This document shows, piece after piece, positions 16,982 to 24,355 of a stretch of DNA of 64,000 nucleotides. This DNA comes from Flavobacteriaceae bacterium (GTDB taxonomy: Bacteria > Bacteroidota > Bacteroidia > Flavobacteriales > Flavobacteriaceae). Position 1 is the first letter of the stretch. Every line of letters starts with the position of its first letter. A program made the translations under genes and the position numbers. Location: assembly GCA_029248405.1 (NCBI GenBank), contig JAQWJJ010000007.1, forward strand, positions 62,001 through 126,000. The letters are read 5' to 3'. Under the pieces are notes generated by a model. That model was given only the letters and a program-made list of their open reading frames with translations. It ran no database searches and was not told where the DNA came from.

Positions 16982-17623
16982 TCATATATTGGGTTTGATC
17001 ATTAATCTTACCTCACTCAGCATCATTGCCGTAGCCCCCCAAACGAATTGGCCTTGTAACCTATATGTGGGTGTGGTCACAATACCAGCATATGTCGTTT
17101 CTATGCGCTGTGTAGATATAATGGTGTCTTGCATCAATTCACTTAAAGGCACTTGAACAATTTCATCGACCTCTAAAACCTCTCGCGAAAATTCTGGCGT
17201 GGCCCTCGTATAACCGATAAAGGGCTGCACCCAATAATGGCTTGGAGGGATGTAAACTTTAGTTATTGGACGCAGTATCTCGATGCTGTTGCGCGCAACC
17301 CCCACCTCTTCTTCACATTCTCTGAGTGCAGTCGCCGCCAAATCCAAATCATCTGATGAGACACGACCACCGGGAAACGCCATTTGACGCGCGTGCACAC
17401 CCTTGTCATCACTGCGGCGGATCATTGCAAAACAAACCTGCCCATGACGGTCTGGATAAAACAAGCACAAAACCGCCGCCCACTGTGGTGGTGGGTGGTC
17501 ACTGATGGCCTTATTGAGGAAGTTTTTTCGAAACTCTGGGGTCATTTGGAGTTGGCCATCGAACCCAGGCAAAGACATTTTTCCTATTTTTGGCAATACA
17601 TCTAGAAAATTCGAAAACTCCAT
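16982..17623 (-). CDS. CoA pyrophosphatase-like Nudix hydrolase
   Basis: A 213-residue Nudix hydrolase of the NudL/CoA pyrophosphatase type, which cleaves CoA and its derivatives at the pyrophosphate. The Nudix box is GGRVSSDDLDLAATALRECE followed by EEVGV (residues ~85-109), preceded by KGVHARQMAFPGG, the CoA-type UPF0035 signature. The N-terminal segment MEFSNFLDVLPKIGKMSLPG aligns with the start of flavobacterial homologues, which supports the ATG at 17623. That base is also the first base of the oppositely directed cyclophilin gene if it uses TTG. Confidence 0.88.
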   Translation of the reverse strand: MEFSNFLDVLPKIGKMSLPGFDGQLQMTPEFRKNFLNKAISDHPPPQWAAVLCLFYPDRHGQVCFAMIRRSDDKGVHARQMAFPGGRVSSDDLDLAATALRECEEEVGVARNSIEILRPITKVYIPPSHYWVQPFIGYTRATPEFSREVLEVDEIVQVPLSELMQDTIISTQRIETTYAGIVTTPTYRLQGQFVWGATAMMLSEVRLMIKPNI

Positions 17624-18345
17624 TGAACTATATCAAAATCATTAACATACTATTTCTGGCCATCCTTTTGACCTCTTGCAAAGACTCTGTGCCCAAGAGC
17701 ACAAACACGGGCACATCGGCAATAAAGACAACTAAAGATACAACAAGTCGATACAACAACGTGCAAGCCGTTAAAGCCAAAACACCGCGAACCACCTTAA
17801 CCCAAGAAAACCATGAGGACATTCTGTTGGCCTTTGGCTCAAGTATGACCCAGAGTAAGGTCGTCCTGCACACCACCTTAGGGTCCTTAACTATTGAGCT
17901 CTTTGACGAAACACCTTTGCACCGTGCTAATTTTTTGTATTTGACCCAAAGCGGTTATTTTGATGATACTTTTTTTCATCGGGTAGTCAAAGACTTTATC
18001 ATTCAAGGAGGCAATAGTGACCTGGTCAGCACTGCACGCAAACGCAAACAAATTGGCCCCCGTTATCGCCTAGCCTCAGAAGTAAATCCCCTCAGAAAAC
18101 ACACCTACGGTGCGGTGTCCGGGGCCAAAGAATACCGCAAGAATAAAGAAAAAATGTCTGCACCCTATGAATTTTTCATTTTCATTGGACCAGATATAAG
18201 TGCACGGCACCTCAATGGCGAATACACTATTTTTGGCCAGGTCATTGAAGGCATGGATGTTGTGGAGCGCATCGCTGATCTGCCCACAGATTCAGGTGAA
18301 TGGCCCAAAACAAATGTCTTTATTCGCGCTGAAATCAAAGACTAA
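17623..18345 (+). CDS. Peptidyl-prolyl isomerase lipoprotein, cyclophilin type
   Basis: A lipoprotein of about 240 residues (signal NYIKIINILFLAILLTSC) with a cyclophilin domain from about residue 85: VVLHTTLGSLTIELFDETPLHRANFLYL, DDTFFHRVVKDFIIQGG and HLNGEYTIFGQVIEGMDVVERIA. It speeds proline isomerisation in the envelope. The catalytic Arg is present in FHRVV. No ATG is available before the signal peptide; the best start is TTG at 17623, which makes the gene touch the Nudix gene head to head with no spacer. A TTG at 17590 would extend into the Nudix gene. Confidence 0.85.
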   Translation: MNYIKIINILFLAILLTSCKDSVPKSTNTGTSAIKTTKDTTSRYNNVQAVKAKTPRTTLTQENHEDILLAFGSSMTQSKVVLHTTLGSLTIELFDETPLHRANFLYLTQSGYFDDTFFHRVVKDFIIQGGNSDLVSTARKRKQIGPRYRLASEVNPLRKHTYGAVSGAKEYRKNKEKMSAPYEFFIFIGPDISARHLNGEYTIFGQVIEGMDVVERIADLPTDSGEWPKTNVFIRAEIKD

Positions 18346-18423
18346 GAATCAATACGGGACGTATAGTGATTAGTTTTTTCTTTTAAAACCACAATTACAT
18401 ATCAATTATTATTATCGAATATA

Positions 18424-18431
18424 TACCTTTG
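18424..18431 (+). promoter_or_regulatory. -7 promoter box for oxyR
   Basis: TACCTTTG, 16 bases before the ATG at 18448, fits TAnnTTTG and predicts a leader of about 12 bases. No clear -33 TTG. Confidence 0.5.
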
Positions 18432-18447
18432 TACCAAAGATTTATCA

Positions 18448-19380
18448 ATGACGATTACACAACTTAAATATGTTTTGGCTGTAGCAGAATATCAGAATTT
18501 TACGAAGGCTGCTGAGCACACTTTTGTGACCCAACCCACACTGAGCATGCAAATACAAAAACTCGAGGAAGAACTCGATATTTTGGTTTTTGACCGGACT
18601 AAAAAACCCATTGAACTCACTGCTGTAGGACATAAAATAGTGGCTCAAGCCCGACAAATTGTCGATGAGGCTACCAGAATGCAAGATGTTGTGGACCAAG
18701 AAAAGGGTTTTATTGGCGGGGTATTTAAACTCGGTATCATTCCTACTGTGATGCCCACACTATTGCCCATGTTTTTGAAATCTTTTACCAAGCGTTTTCC
18801 CAAAGTACAACTCAGCATAGAAGAGCTTTCAACAAAAGAACTCATGGAGCGTCTTGTCGAAGGACATCTCGATGGTGCTATAGCGGCAACACCATTGCAT
18901 GATGAGCGCGTCATCGAGCGCCCTTTATATTATGAACCTTTCGTGGGCTATGTTCCAGAACACCATCGTTTATTTTCCAAAAAAGAAATCATTCCTTCTG
19001 ATCTGGAACTCGAGGACATGTTGCTGCTCAAGGATGGTCATTGTTTTCGCGAAGGTGTAATGAATCTCTGCCAAACCTCAAAAAAATCGCGGGTTGATGG
19101 TTTTGAATTGACCAGTGGCAGTTTCGAAACCCTTGTCAAACTGACGCATGAAGGTCTCGGGATGACCCTACTCCCCTATTTACATTCTATCGATTTAGAC
19201 GCATCACACGGACGCTATCTTCGTCATTTTGAAGCACCAGCTCCAGCACGTGAAATCAGTCTCATATACCCAAAAAGTGCTTTGAAGCTGCAGATCATCG
19301 ATGCACTACATCAAGTCATTAAAGGAATCATACGCGGTGCGATAAAATTCCAAGATGTAAAAATAATAGATCCGAAGTAA
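18448..19380 (+). CDS. oxyR: LysR-family peroxide sensor OxyR
   Basis: A 310-residue LysR regulator. Residues 1-60 are the winged helix (LKYVLAVAEYQNFTKAAEHT, QPTLSMQIQKLEEEL). The effector domain carries LLLKDGHCFREGVMNLC, equivalent to E. coli OxyR DGHCLRDQAMGFC: the two cysteines fall at residues 199 and 208, exactly the redox pair numbers of E. coli OxyR. It should therefore sense hydrogen peroxide by forming an internal disulfide and activate antioxidant genes. Catalase or Ahp genes are not adjacent; trxB and trxA lie about 4 kb downstream. Confidence 0.93.
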   Translation: MTITQLKYVLAVAEYQNFTKAAEHTFVTQPTLSMQIQKLEEELDILVFDRTKKPIELTAVGHKIVAQARQIVDEATRMQDVVDQEKGFIGGVFKLGIIPTVMPTLLPMFLKSFTKRFPKVQLSIEELSTKELMERLVEGHLDGAIAATPLHDERVIERPLYYEPFVGYVPEHHRLFSKKEIIPSDLELEDMLLLKDGHCFREGVMNLCQTSKKSRVDGFELTSGSFETLVKLTHEGLGMTLLPYLHSIDLDASHGRYLRHFEAPAPAREISLIYPKSALKLQIIDALHQVIKGIIRGAIKFQDVKIIDPK

Positions 19381-19395
19381 GCGGTGCGGTTATGC

Positions 19396-19587
19396 TTATT
19401 TTGGTTTGATGCACTTCATTAATTTGGGATGCCGCTTGACCCATATGGCCAACCACAAATCCAATTCATGCTGCTCGGAGGGCAACAGCCGTTTTCTGGC
19501 TTTTTTCAATTCTAATGAAAATAAAAATGTACTAAAGCTTACTTTTTTGAGAACAGCTTTGGTATAACGAAACATTGCTCGAGCCAT
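19396..19587 (-). CDS. Small basic protein, function unknown
   Basis: A 63-residue frame, or 59 residues if it starts at the ATG at 19575 (MFRYTKAVL). It is rich in Lys/Arg and Leu, with helix-like segments: FRYTKAVLKKVSFSTFLFSLELKKARKRLLPSEQHEL. The arrangement (YTK..L.KVSF...LF..EL.KA...L...E...L..W) looks like a small conserved protein I associate with Flavobacteriia genomes, though I cannot confirm this without a search. It is convergent with oxyR, 15 bases apart. No function is assigned. Confidence 0.55.
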   Translation of the reverse strand: MARAMFRYTKAVLKKVSFSTFLFSLELKKARKRLLPSEQHELDLWLAIWVKRHPKLMKCIKPK

Positions 19588-19695
19588 GGTGATTGGAATA
19601 AAAGAGAGCGTAGTTTTGGATACAGGCGCGATATTTTGTGGTAAGATACAAAAAATATCAAGCCCCTAAACGTGCCTCAAGACCAATAGCGCAGA

Positions 19696-20151
19696 TTAAA
19701 CCCTAGAAGCGGCCCTGGGTTTGACCGACCAATTAAAGCAAAACTCTGCCACTTGATCTCCATGGGCATCCTTACCAATCGCAATAAGATCAAAAACTTC
19801 TCCTTCTCCTGAGAATATCGCTTTTTTGACGTGCTCCTGGACTTTTTGACCTTGTTCACAAGTGAAATGTACCTGGCCTCTCGCCTTTTTCGTAAAACGT
19901 CCTTGGACACCAACCAAAAGCATAGACATAGACACTTGATTCTTGTTGATTTCATTAATCACCAAGAGACCAGAGGCCAATTCAGCCGCCATTCCTTGAA
20001 CAGCCCAGAATAATGAGCGGAATGGATTTTGATTGATCCAGCGCAATCGCAATCTTGTGCGCACACATTGCGCTGAAATATGGTCCACCCGAACCCCACA
20101 GAAAAACGCTGCTGGTAATTTCAATAATAAATAGACATGTACTTTGCGCAA
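19696..20151 (-). CDS. DUF4442 hotdog-fold thioesterase-like protein
   Basis: A 151-residue protein resembling DUF4442, a branch of the hotdog thioesterase superfamily. Seen: LKLPAAFFCGVRVDHISAQCVRTRLRLRWINQNPFRSLFWAVQGMAAELASGLLVI, with the PFRSLFWA...AAELASG block typical for this group, and GRFTKKARGQVHFTCEQG further on. Activity and substrate are unproven. A TATTTTTG box on the minus strand at 20175-20182 lies 23 bases before the ATG. It is divergent from the PadR operon. Confidence 0.8.
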   Translation of the reverse strand: MRKVHVYLLLKLPAAFFCGVRVDHISAQCVRTRLRLRWINQNPFRSLFWAVQGMAAELASGLLVINEINKNQVSMSMLLVGVQGRFTKKARGQVHFTCEQGQKVQEHVKKAIFSGEGEVFDLIAIGKDAHGDQVAEFCFNWSVKPRAASRV

Positions 20152-20174
20152 ACTGATTTATTAAAAAGACAGAA

Positions 20175-20182
20175 CAAAAATA
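20175..20182 (-). promoter_or_regulatory. -7 promoter box for the DUF4442 gene
   Basis: TATTTTTG on the minus strand, 23 bases before the ATG at 20151. No -33 TTG at the expected distance. Confidence 0.45.
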
Positions 20183-20217
20183 CACAATTCTGTCGTGTGT
20201 TAAATAATTATTAATTT

Positions 20218-20240
20218 AGTACTATGTATTACATAATACT
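20218..20240 (+). promoter_or_regulatory. Palindromic operator, probably for PadR
   Basis: A 23-base inverted repeat centred at 20229: AGTA, one base, TATGTA, centre T, then TACATA, one base, TACT. Ten of eleven base pairs match. It carries the ATGT...ACAT core known from PadR-family operators and covers the position of the -33 element of the promoter whose -7 box is at 20255-20262, as expected of an autorepressor site. Binding is inference. Confidence 0.65.
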
Positions 20241-20254
20241 GTTTATAAAATACA

Positions 20255-20262
20255 TATATTTG
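20255..20262 (+). promoter_or_regulatory. -7 promoter box for the padR-pspC operon
   Basis: TATATTTG, 20 bases before the ATG at 20283. The palindromic operator lies just upstream. Confidence 0.6.
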
Positions 20263-20282
20263 CCCCATAAGTAATAAACGAT

Positions 20283-20495
20283 ATGGCCATGGCGCACGAT
20301 CACTTTTTTTTGAGCATCATTTTCACGCTTTGCCTGCTTGGCGTCACAAGCCTCTCGCGACATGAAATCAAGGAGTCATTGCATCATAGACCAATGCACT
20401 TGCACAACGGTTTTATCACTAGTGGCCAAATTAAAGGGGCGCACCTAGTGAGTCCCAAAGAATATGATCTTGGCCGATATAACGACACACTATGA
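20283..20495 (+). CDS. Small unknown protein at the head of the padR operon
   Basis: A 70-residue frame with a hydrophobic stretch at residues ~8-24 (FFLSIIFTLCLLGVTSL) flanked by His-rich sequence (AHDHFF; HEIKESLHHRPMHLH). It could be membrane-anchored or exported. The case for its being real is positional: it starts 20 bases after a promoter box, and its stop overlaps the padR ATG by 4 bases (ATGA), the usual sign of coupled translation. An internal ATG at 20289 is an alternative start. I recognise no family. Confidence 0.5.
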   Translation: MAMAHDHFFLSIIFTLCLLGVTSLSRHEIKESLHHRPMHLHNGFITSGQIKGAHLVSPKEYDLGRYNDTL

Positions 20496-20824
20496 ACATT
20501 GAAAACACAAAAGCGCAAATGCGCAAAGGCGTCTTAGAATATTGCATCCTAACAGTGTTGAGAGACGGCGAAGCCTATACCAGTGATCTTTTACAGGCGC
20601 TGAAAGAGGCCAAAATGATCGTCGTCGAAGGCACAATTTATCCGCTTTTGACCCGGTTAAAAAATAGCGGATTACTGCAATACCGATGGGAAGAATCCAC
20701 TAGTGGTCCTCCGCGAAAATACTATCAACTGACCTCTTCAGGCGAAGAATTTTTAAATGAACTTAACGAAACTTGGCTCGAACTTAATCAAGCGGTCAAG
20801 ACCCTAACTAAATCCAAAAAATAA
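20492..20824 (+). CDS. PadR family transcriptional regulator
   Basis: A 110-residue winged-helix regulator. The family block is complete: MRKGVLEYCILTVLRDGEAYTSDLLQAL, then VVEGTIYPLLTRLKNSGLLQYRWEESTSGPPRKYYQLTSSG. PadR proteins usually repress and are relieved by ligands. Here it heads a pair with a PspC-domain membrane protein, separated by 2 bases, an arrangement common in Bacteroidota and often linked to envelope stress. It most likely binds the palindrome at 20218-20240 and controls its own operon. Confidence 0.93.
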   Translation: MNIENTKAQMRKGVLEYCILTVLRDGEAYTSDLLQALKEAKMIVVEGTIYPLLTRLKNSGLLQYRWEESTSGPPRKYYQLTSSGEEFLNELNETWLELNQAVKTLTKSKK

Positions 20825-20826
20825 TA

Positions 20827-22416
20827 ATGAACAAAACAGTCAACATCAACTTAGGAGGTGAGTTTTTTCATATTGACGAAGACGCATTCGCCGAACTCAA
20901 ACGCTATCTGGACGCTGTCCGGGCTTCATTAAACCAAGACGAATCGATCGAAGAAATCATCAGTGACATCGAATCGCGGATCGCAGAATTATTTGTCGAA
21001 CTTTTACCAAATCCCAAAAGTGTTGTGACCAAAAGCCAAATAACACAGGTTATTGACATTATGGGGCAGCCAGAAGAATTTGACACGGACGAACCTGCCG
21101 ATCAAGAACATCAAAACCGAAAAGCCACCCCAAAAGAACTATACCGAGATCAAGACAATAAATACATCGCAGGTGTAGGCTCCGGGCTTGGCCACTATTT
21201 GGGTATTGACGCTCTTTGGGTTCGCCTGATTTGGTTATTGCTGACTATTTTTTCAAGTGGGTCATTTATCTTGATTTACATTTTGTTTTGGATCCTGGTT
21301 CCTGCAGCGGATTCGACCAGTCAAAAACTTAAAATGAAGGGACAACCCATCAATATTTCTAATATTGAACGACGCTTCAAAGAGGGCTATGACAACATCA
21401 GCGATTCGGTCAAGTCTATGGACTACAATAAATATGGTGATCAGGTCAAAAAAAGTAGTCATAGGTTTTTTGAAGCCATCGCTAAGGCCTTAGTCATAAT
21501 GGCAAAAATCATCGGAAAGATCATAGGTTTAATACTTGTGGTCTTGAGTTTAGGGACGATTTTAAGTATGGCCATTGGCTTCTTTTCGGTAGGCACTATC
21601 GAATTCTGGGGCCAAGGCAACCTCATTGACTACCTTCATGCCGTAAATGGCTACAACGCTCCTATTTGGGTCATTTTTGCCCTTATATTTGTAGCGCTTG
21701 GCCTACCGTTTTTGGTCCTTTTTATTGTGGGACTTAAACTGCTGCTGCCGCACTTGCGGTCTATAGGTTGGACAGCAAAGGTCATTATTTTCTTGATTTG
21801 GCTCAGTGCCCTCATCAGCTTAGTTATTGTTGGCGTTCAGAGCATGACGCGAAATGCCATCACTGGGAGCTTTGAACGAGAAATTCCACTCCAAATGACC
21901 AAACAAGACACGCTAATTCTGGCGATGAATAAAAATTATGTTGCCCGCAATGACCACCGTAGGCAAGATGATTTCAAGATAAGAATGCTTGACGAAGGTC
22001 AAAAATCAATCATCAATCAAGATGTCCGATTAGTCGTTCGTTCAACATCAAAAACCGAAGGATTTGTTCAAATAAATGCCTATGCCGATAGCCACTCCTT
22101 AGACGACGCTCAAGCGAAAGCCCAACTCATAGACTACCGCATTTCGTTAAGCGACAACAAATTGCTCATCGATCCCAATTGGACAACACCAATCGAAAAC
22201 AAATACAGAAATCAAAAGATTGACGTTATTGTCTATCTCCCAACAGGCAGCGTTTTCTGGGCAGATCAAAACACACACTCCTATCACCAAAATGCAAAGC
22301 GCTATCAAGATATTTTGATTTCTGGAAATGAGGGGCACTATCTAAAAGTCATGGACCAGGAAGCACTTTGCTTAGATTGCAAAAATGATGGTCTGGTCAT
22401 TAAGTCAGAAGACTAG
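20827..22416 (+). CDS. PspC domain-containing membrane protein
   Basis: A 529-residue inner-membrane protein. Residues 1-95 form a soluble N-terminal domain (MNKTVNINLGGEFFHIDEDA, DIESRIAELFVELL, VIDIMGQPEEF) typical of Bacteroidota PspC proteins. The PspC domain follows at ~105-165 (ELYRDQDNKYIAGVGSGLGHYLGIDALWVRLIWLLLTI). Then come several further membrane segments (~220-250, ~275-305, ~315-335) and a C-terminal soluble part of ~190 residues, likely periplasmic, with beta-rich sequence (KIDVIVYLPTGSVFWADQNTHSY). PspC partners sense or stabilise the inner membrane. It follows padR by 2 bases. Confidence 0.88.
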   Translation: MNKTVNINLGGEFFHIDEDAFAELKRYLDAVRASLNQDESIEEIISDIESRIAELFVELLPNPKSVVTKSQITQVIDIMGQPEEFDTDEPADQEHQNRKATPKELYRDQDNKYIAGVGSGLGHYLGIDALWVRLIWLLLTIFSSGSFILIYILFWILVPAADSTSQKLKMKGQPINISNIERRFKEGYDNISDSVKSMDYNKYGDQVKKSSHRFFEAIAKALVIMAKIIGKIIGLILVVLSLGTILSMAIGFFSVGTIEFWGQGNLIDYLHAVNGYNAPIWVIFALIFVALGLPFLVLFIVGLKLLLPHLRSIGWTAKVIIFLIWLSALISLVIVGVQSMTRNAITGSFEREIPLQMTKQDTLILAMNKNYVARNDHRRQDDFKIRMLDEGQKSIINQDVRLVVRSTSKTEGFVQINAYADSHSLDDAQAKAQLIDYRISLSDNKLLIDPNWTTPIENKYRNQKIDVIVYLPTGSVFWADQNTHSYHQNAKRYQDILISGNEGHYLKVMDQEALCLDCKNDGLVIKSED

Positions 22417-22476
22417 CTCAATAGTTTCACAAAATAAAACAGTCAAAACAACCAACAACATTTAACCCACCGTACT

Positions 22477-22941
22477 ATGAATTCCATTAAATATAAATTA
22501 CTTGTAATACTTATGCTCTTATCAGGATACACACAAGCCCAAAAGCTGAAAGAAAAAGATGTCCTCGGCCAATGGTCCTTGTCTATTGATATTGACGAAA
22601 AAATAAAAGAGGATACTGAGGACCTCGGGACTATGGAGCGCCTATTGGCTCGAGGGATTTCGGGTTTTGTTCAAGAAGTTCTCGACGTCATTGACATGAC
22701 TTTTATCTTTGAGCCTGATGGTGTCGTCCATCTTACTGTTCGAGTGCCCACAGAAGAAAAAGTTCAAAAAGAAACGCTCACATGGGCCATCAATAAAGAG
22801 GGCTTTTTGATCATCGATGAATTCAAGTCAGAAGAACAGCAAATAAATTTTGATGCGTTATGGCAATTAGATGGTGAAGTGTTGCAGGCTTATGACCGAG
22901 AAACTAGAGAAAAAGAAAGTTTGACTCTTTCAAGAATCTAA
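22477..22941 (+). CDS. Secreted protein of unknown function
   Basis: A 154-residue protein with a signal peptide (MNSIKYKLLVILMLLSGYTQAQ) and no lipobox. The mature part begins KLKEKDVLGQWSLSIDID, and the sequence alternates strands (MTFIFEPDGVVHLTVRVP, LTWAINKEGFLIIDEF, DALWQLDGEVLQAYDR), a lipocalin-like pattern as seen in small envelope proteins. No catalytic motif. It lies 60 bases behind the pspC gene and may belong to the same operon, which would make it a candidate envelope-stress effector. Confidence 0.65.
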   Translation: MNSIKYKLLVILMLLSGYTQAQKLKEKDVLGQWSLSIDIDEKIKEDTEDLGTMERLLARGISGFVQEVLDVIDMTFIFEPDGVVHLTVRVPTEEKVQKETLTWAINKEGFLIIDEFKSEEQQINFDALWQLDGEVLQAYDRETREKESLTLSRI

Positions 22942-22953
22942 GCGCCCGATGCT

Positions 22954-23907
22954 TCATGCGCTCTCTAAAGTAGCCAAATAGCGCTCAGCATCTAATGCGG
23001 CCATACAACCGGTACCAGCAGCTGTAACCGCCTGACGATACTCTTTGTCCTGAACGTCACCACAGGCAAATACACCTGGCATATTGGTCTTGGTGGATTT
23101 GCCTTTGGTCATTAAATAACCAGTATCATCCATATCTAGCTGTCCTTTAAAGATGTCCGTATTGGGCTTATGCCCAATCGCGATAAATAAACCCGTAATG
23201 GCAATGTCCTCTTTCACTCCAGTTTGGTTATTGACCATGCGCAAACCCTCTACAACCATATCACCCAAGACTTCATCTACTTCAGTATTGTAACGAACAT
23301 CTATATTGGGCGTCGCCGTAACACGGTGCTGCATGGCCTTTGAAGCACGCATAGCATCTTTACGCACAAGCATGGTCACCGATTTACATATATTGGCTAG
23401 ATAAGTTGCTTCCTCGGCAGCAGTGTCACCAGCGCCAACAATAGCGACATCTTGACCCTTATAGAAGAATCCATCACAAACCGCACAGGCAGAGACCCCA
23501 CCACCACGTAGTTTTTGCTCACTGGGTAAGCCCAAATATTTGGCCGTCGCACCAGTTGAAATGATGATGCTTTCTGCGGTGAGTTCAATAGAATTATCGA
23601 CCGTCACCCGATGATGGCCTCCAGGCTCATGGCTAAAATCAACAGCCGTCACCATGCCGATGCGCACATCTGTACCAAAACGTTCAGCTTGCTGCTGAAG
23701 TTGAACCATCATGGTTGGTCCATCAATACCTTCTGGATAGCCAGGAAAGTTATCTACTTCAGTGGTAGTGGTGAGCTGCCCACCGGGCTCTAAACCAGTA
23801 TATACGACGGGTTTCAGGTCCGCACGTGCTGCATAAATTGCAGCAGTATAACCAGCAGGACCGGATCCAACAATAAGGCATTTGATGTGTTCTATAACTT
23901 GAGACAT
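22954..23907 (-). CDS. trxB: Thioredoxin-disulfide reductase
   Basis: A 317-residue flavoprotein that passes electrons from NADPH to thioredoxin. FAD binding is GSGPAGYTAAIYAARA (~15-30), the redox cysteines are Cys141 and Cys144 in SACAVCDGFFYKG, NADPH binding is IVGAGDTAAEEATYLA, and the C-terminal FAD motif is GVFACGDVQDKEYRQAVTAAGTGCMAALDAERYL. Normal length. It is divergent from trxA with about 140 bases between, so the two are expressed separately. Confidence 0.97.
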   Translation of the reverse strand: MSQVIEHIKCLIVGSGPAGYTAAIYAARADLKPVVYTGLEPGGQLTTTTEVDNFPGYPEGIDGPTMMVQLQQQAERFGTDVRIGMVTAVDFSHEPGGHHRVTVDNSIELTAESIIISTGATAKYLGLPSEQKLRGGGVSACAVCDGFFYKGQDVAIVGAGDTAAEEATYLANICKSVTMLVRKDAMRASKAMQHRVTATPNIDVRYNTEVDEVLGDMVVEGLRMVNNQTGVKEDIAITGLFIAIGHKPNTDIFKGQLDMDDTGYLMTKGKSTKTNMPGVFACGDVQDKEYRQAVTAAGTGCMAALDAERYLATLESA

Positions 23908-23998
23908 GGTTCAGATTATTTAATTTCAATGAGCGTAAAAATAGGGACTTTACTTCAGAAATGAAGTGAAAAGTTATCAAGATATCCTTGAGTAATTG

Positions 23999-24028
23999 TT
24001 GACTAATCATGCGCATCAGGTATCTTTG
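23999..24028 (+). promoter_or_regulatory. trxA promoter (TTG-N19-TATCTTTG)
   Basis: TTG at 23999-24001 and TATCTTTG at 24021-24028 are 19 bases apart, the ideal Bacteroidota spacing. The ATG of trxA follows 21 bases later. Confidence 0.75.
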
Positions 24029-24049
24029 TAAAGTCCTTAAAAAACGACT

Positions 24050-24349
24050 ATGAAAAAAAGTTTTCAAGACCTTTTGGCGTCACACTCTCTAGTTTTGGTT
24101 GATTTTTTTGCCACATGGTGCGGGCCTTGCAAAACCTTAGCACCAATATTGTCGCAAGTCAAGCAAGAGCTCAAAGAGGACATCATGATCATAAAAATTG
24201 ATGTCGACAAAAACCCCACTTTGGCAGGACGTTATCAAGTCAAGGGTGTTCCCACACTGATCGCTTTCAAGGAGGGGCGACAGGTTTGGCGCACCTCTGG
24301 AGTTCTACAAAAGCAGGCGATCATTGACCATGTCACCAAGGCCGTATGA
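24050..24349 (+). CDS. trxA: Thioredoxin
   Basis: A 99-residue thioredoxin with the classical active site WCGPC (Cys24 and Cys27), preceded by LVLVDFFAT, then IIKIDVDKNPTLAGRYQVKGVPTLIAFKEG with the cis-proline in GVPT. No signal peptide, so cytoplasmic. It is reduced by TrxB, encoded divergently beside it, and itself reduces ribonucleotide reductase, peroxiredoxins and methionine sulfoxide reductases. A bit shorter than E. coli TrxA because the N-terminal strand is trimmed. Confidence 0.95.
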   Translation: MKKSFQDLLASHSLVLVDFFATWCGPCKTLAPILSQVKQELKEDIMIIKIDVDKNPTLAGRYQVKGVPTLIAFKEGRQVWRTSGVLQKQAIIDHVTKAV

Positions 24350-24355
24350 GTTGTG

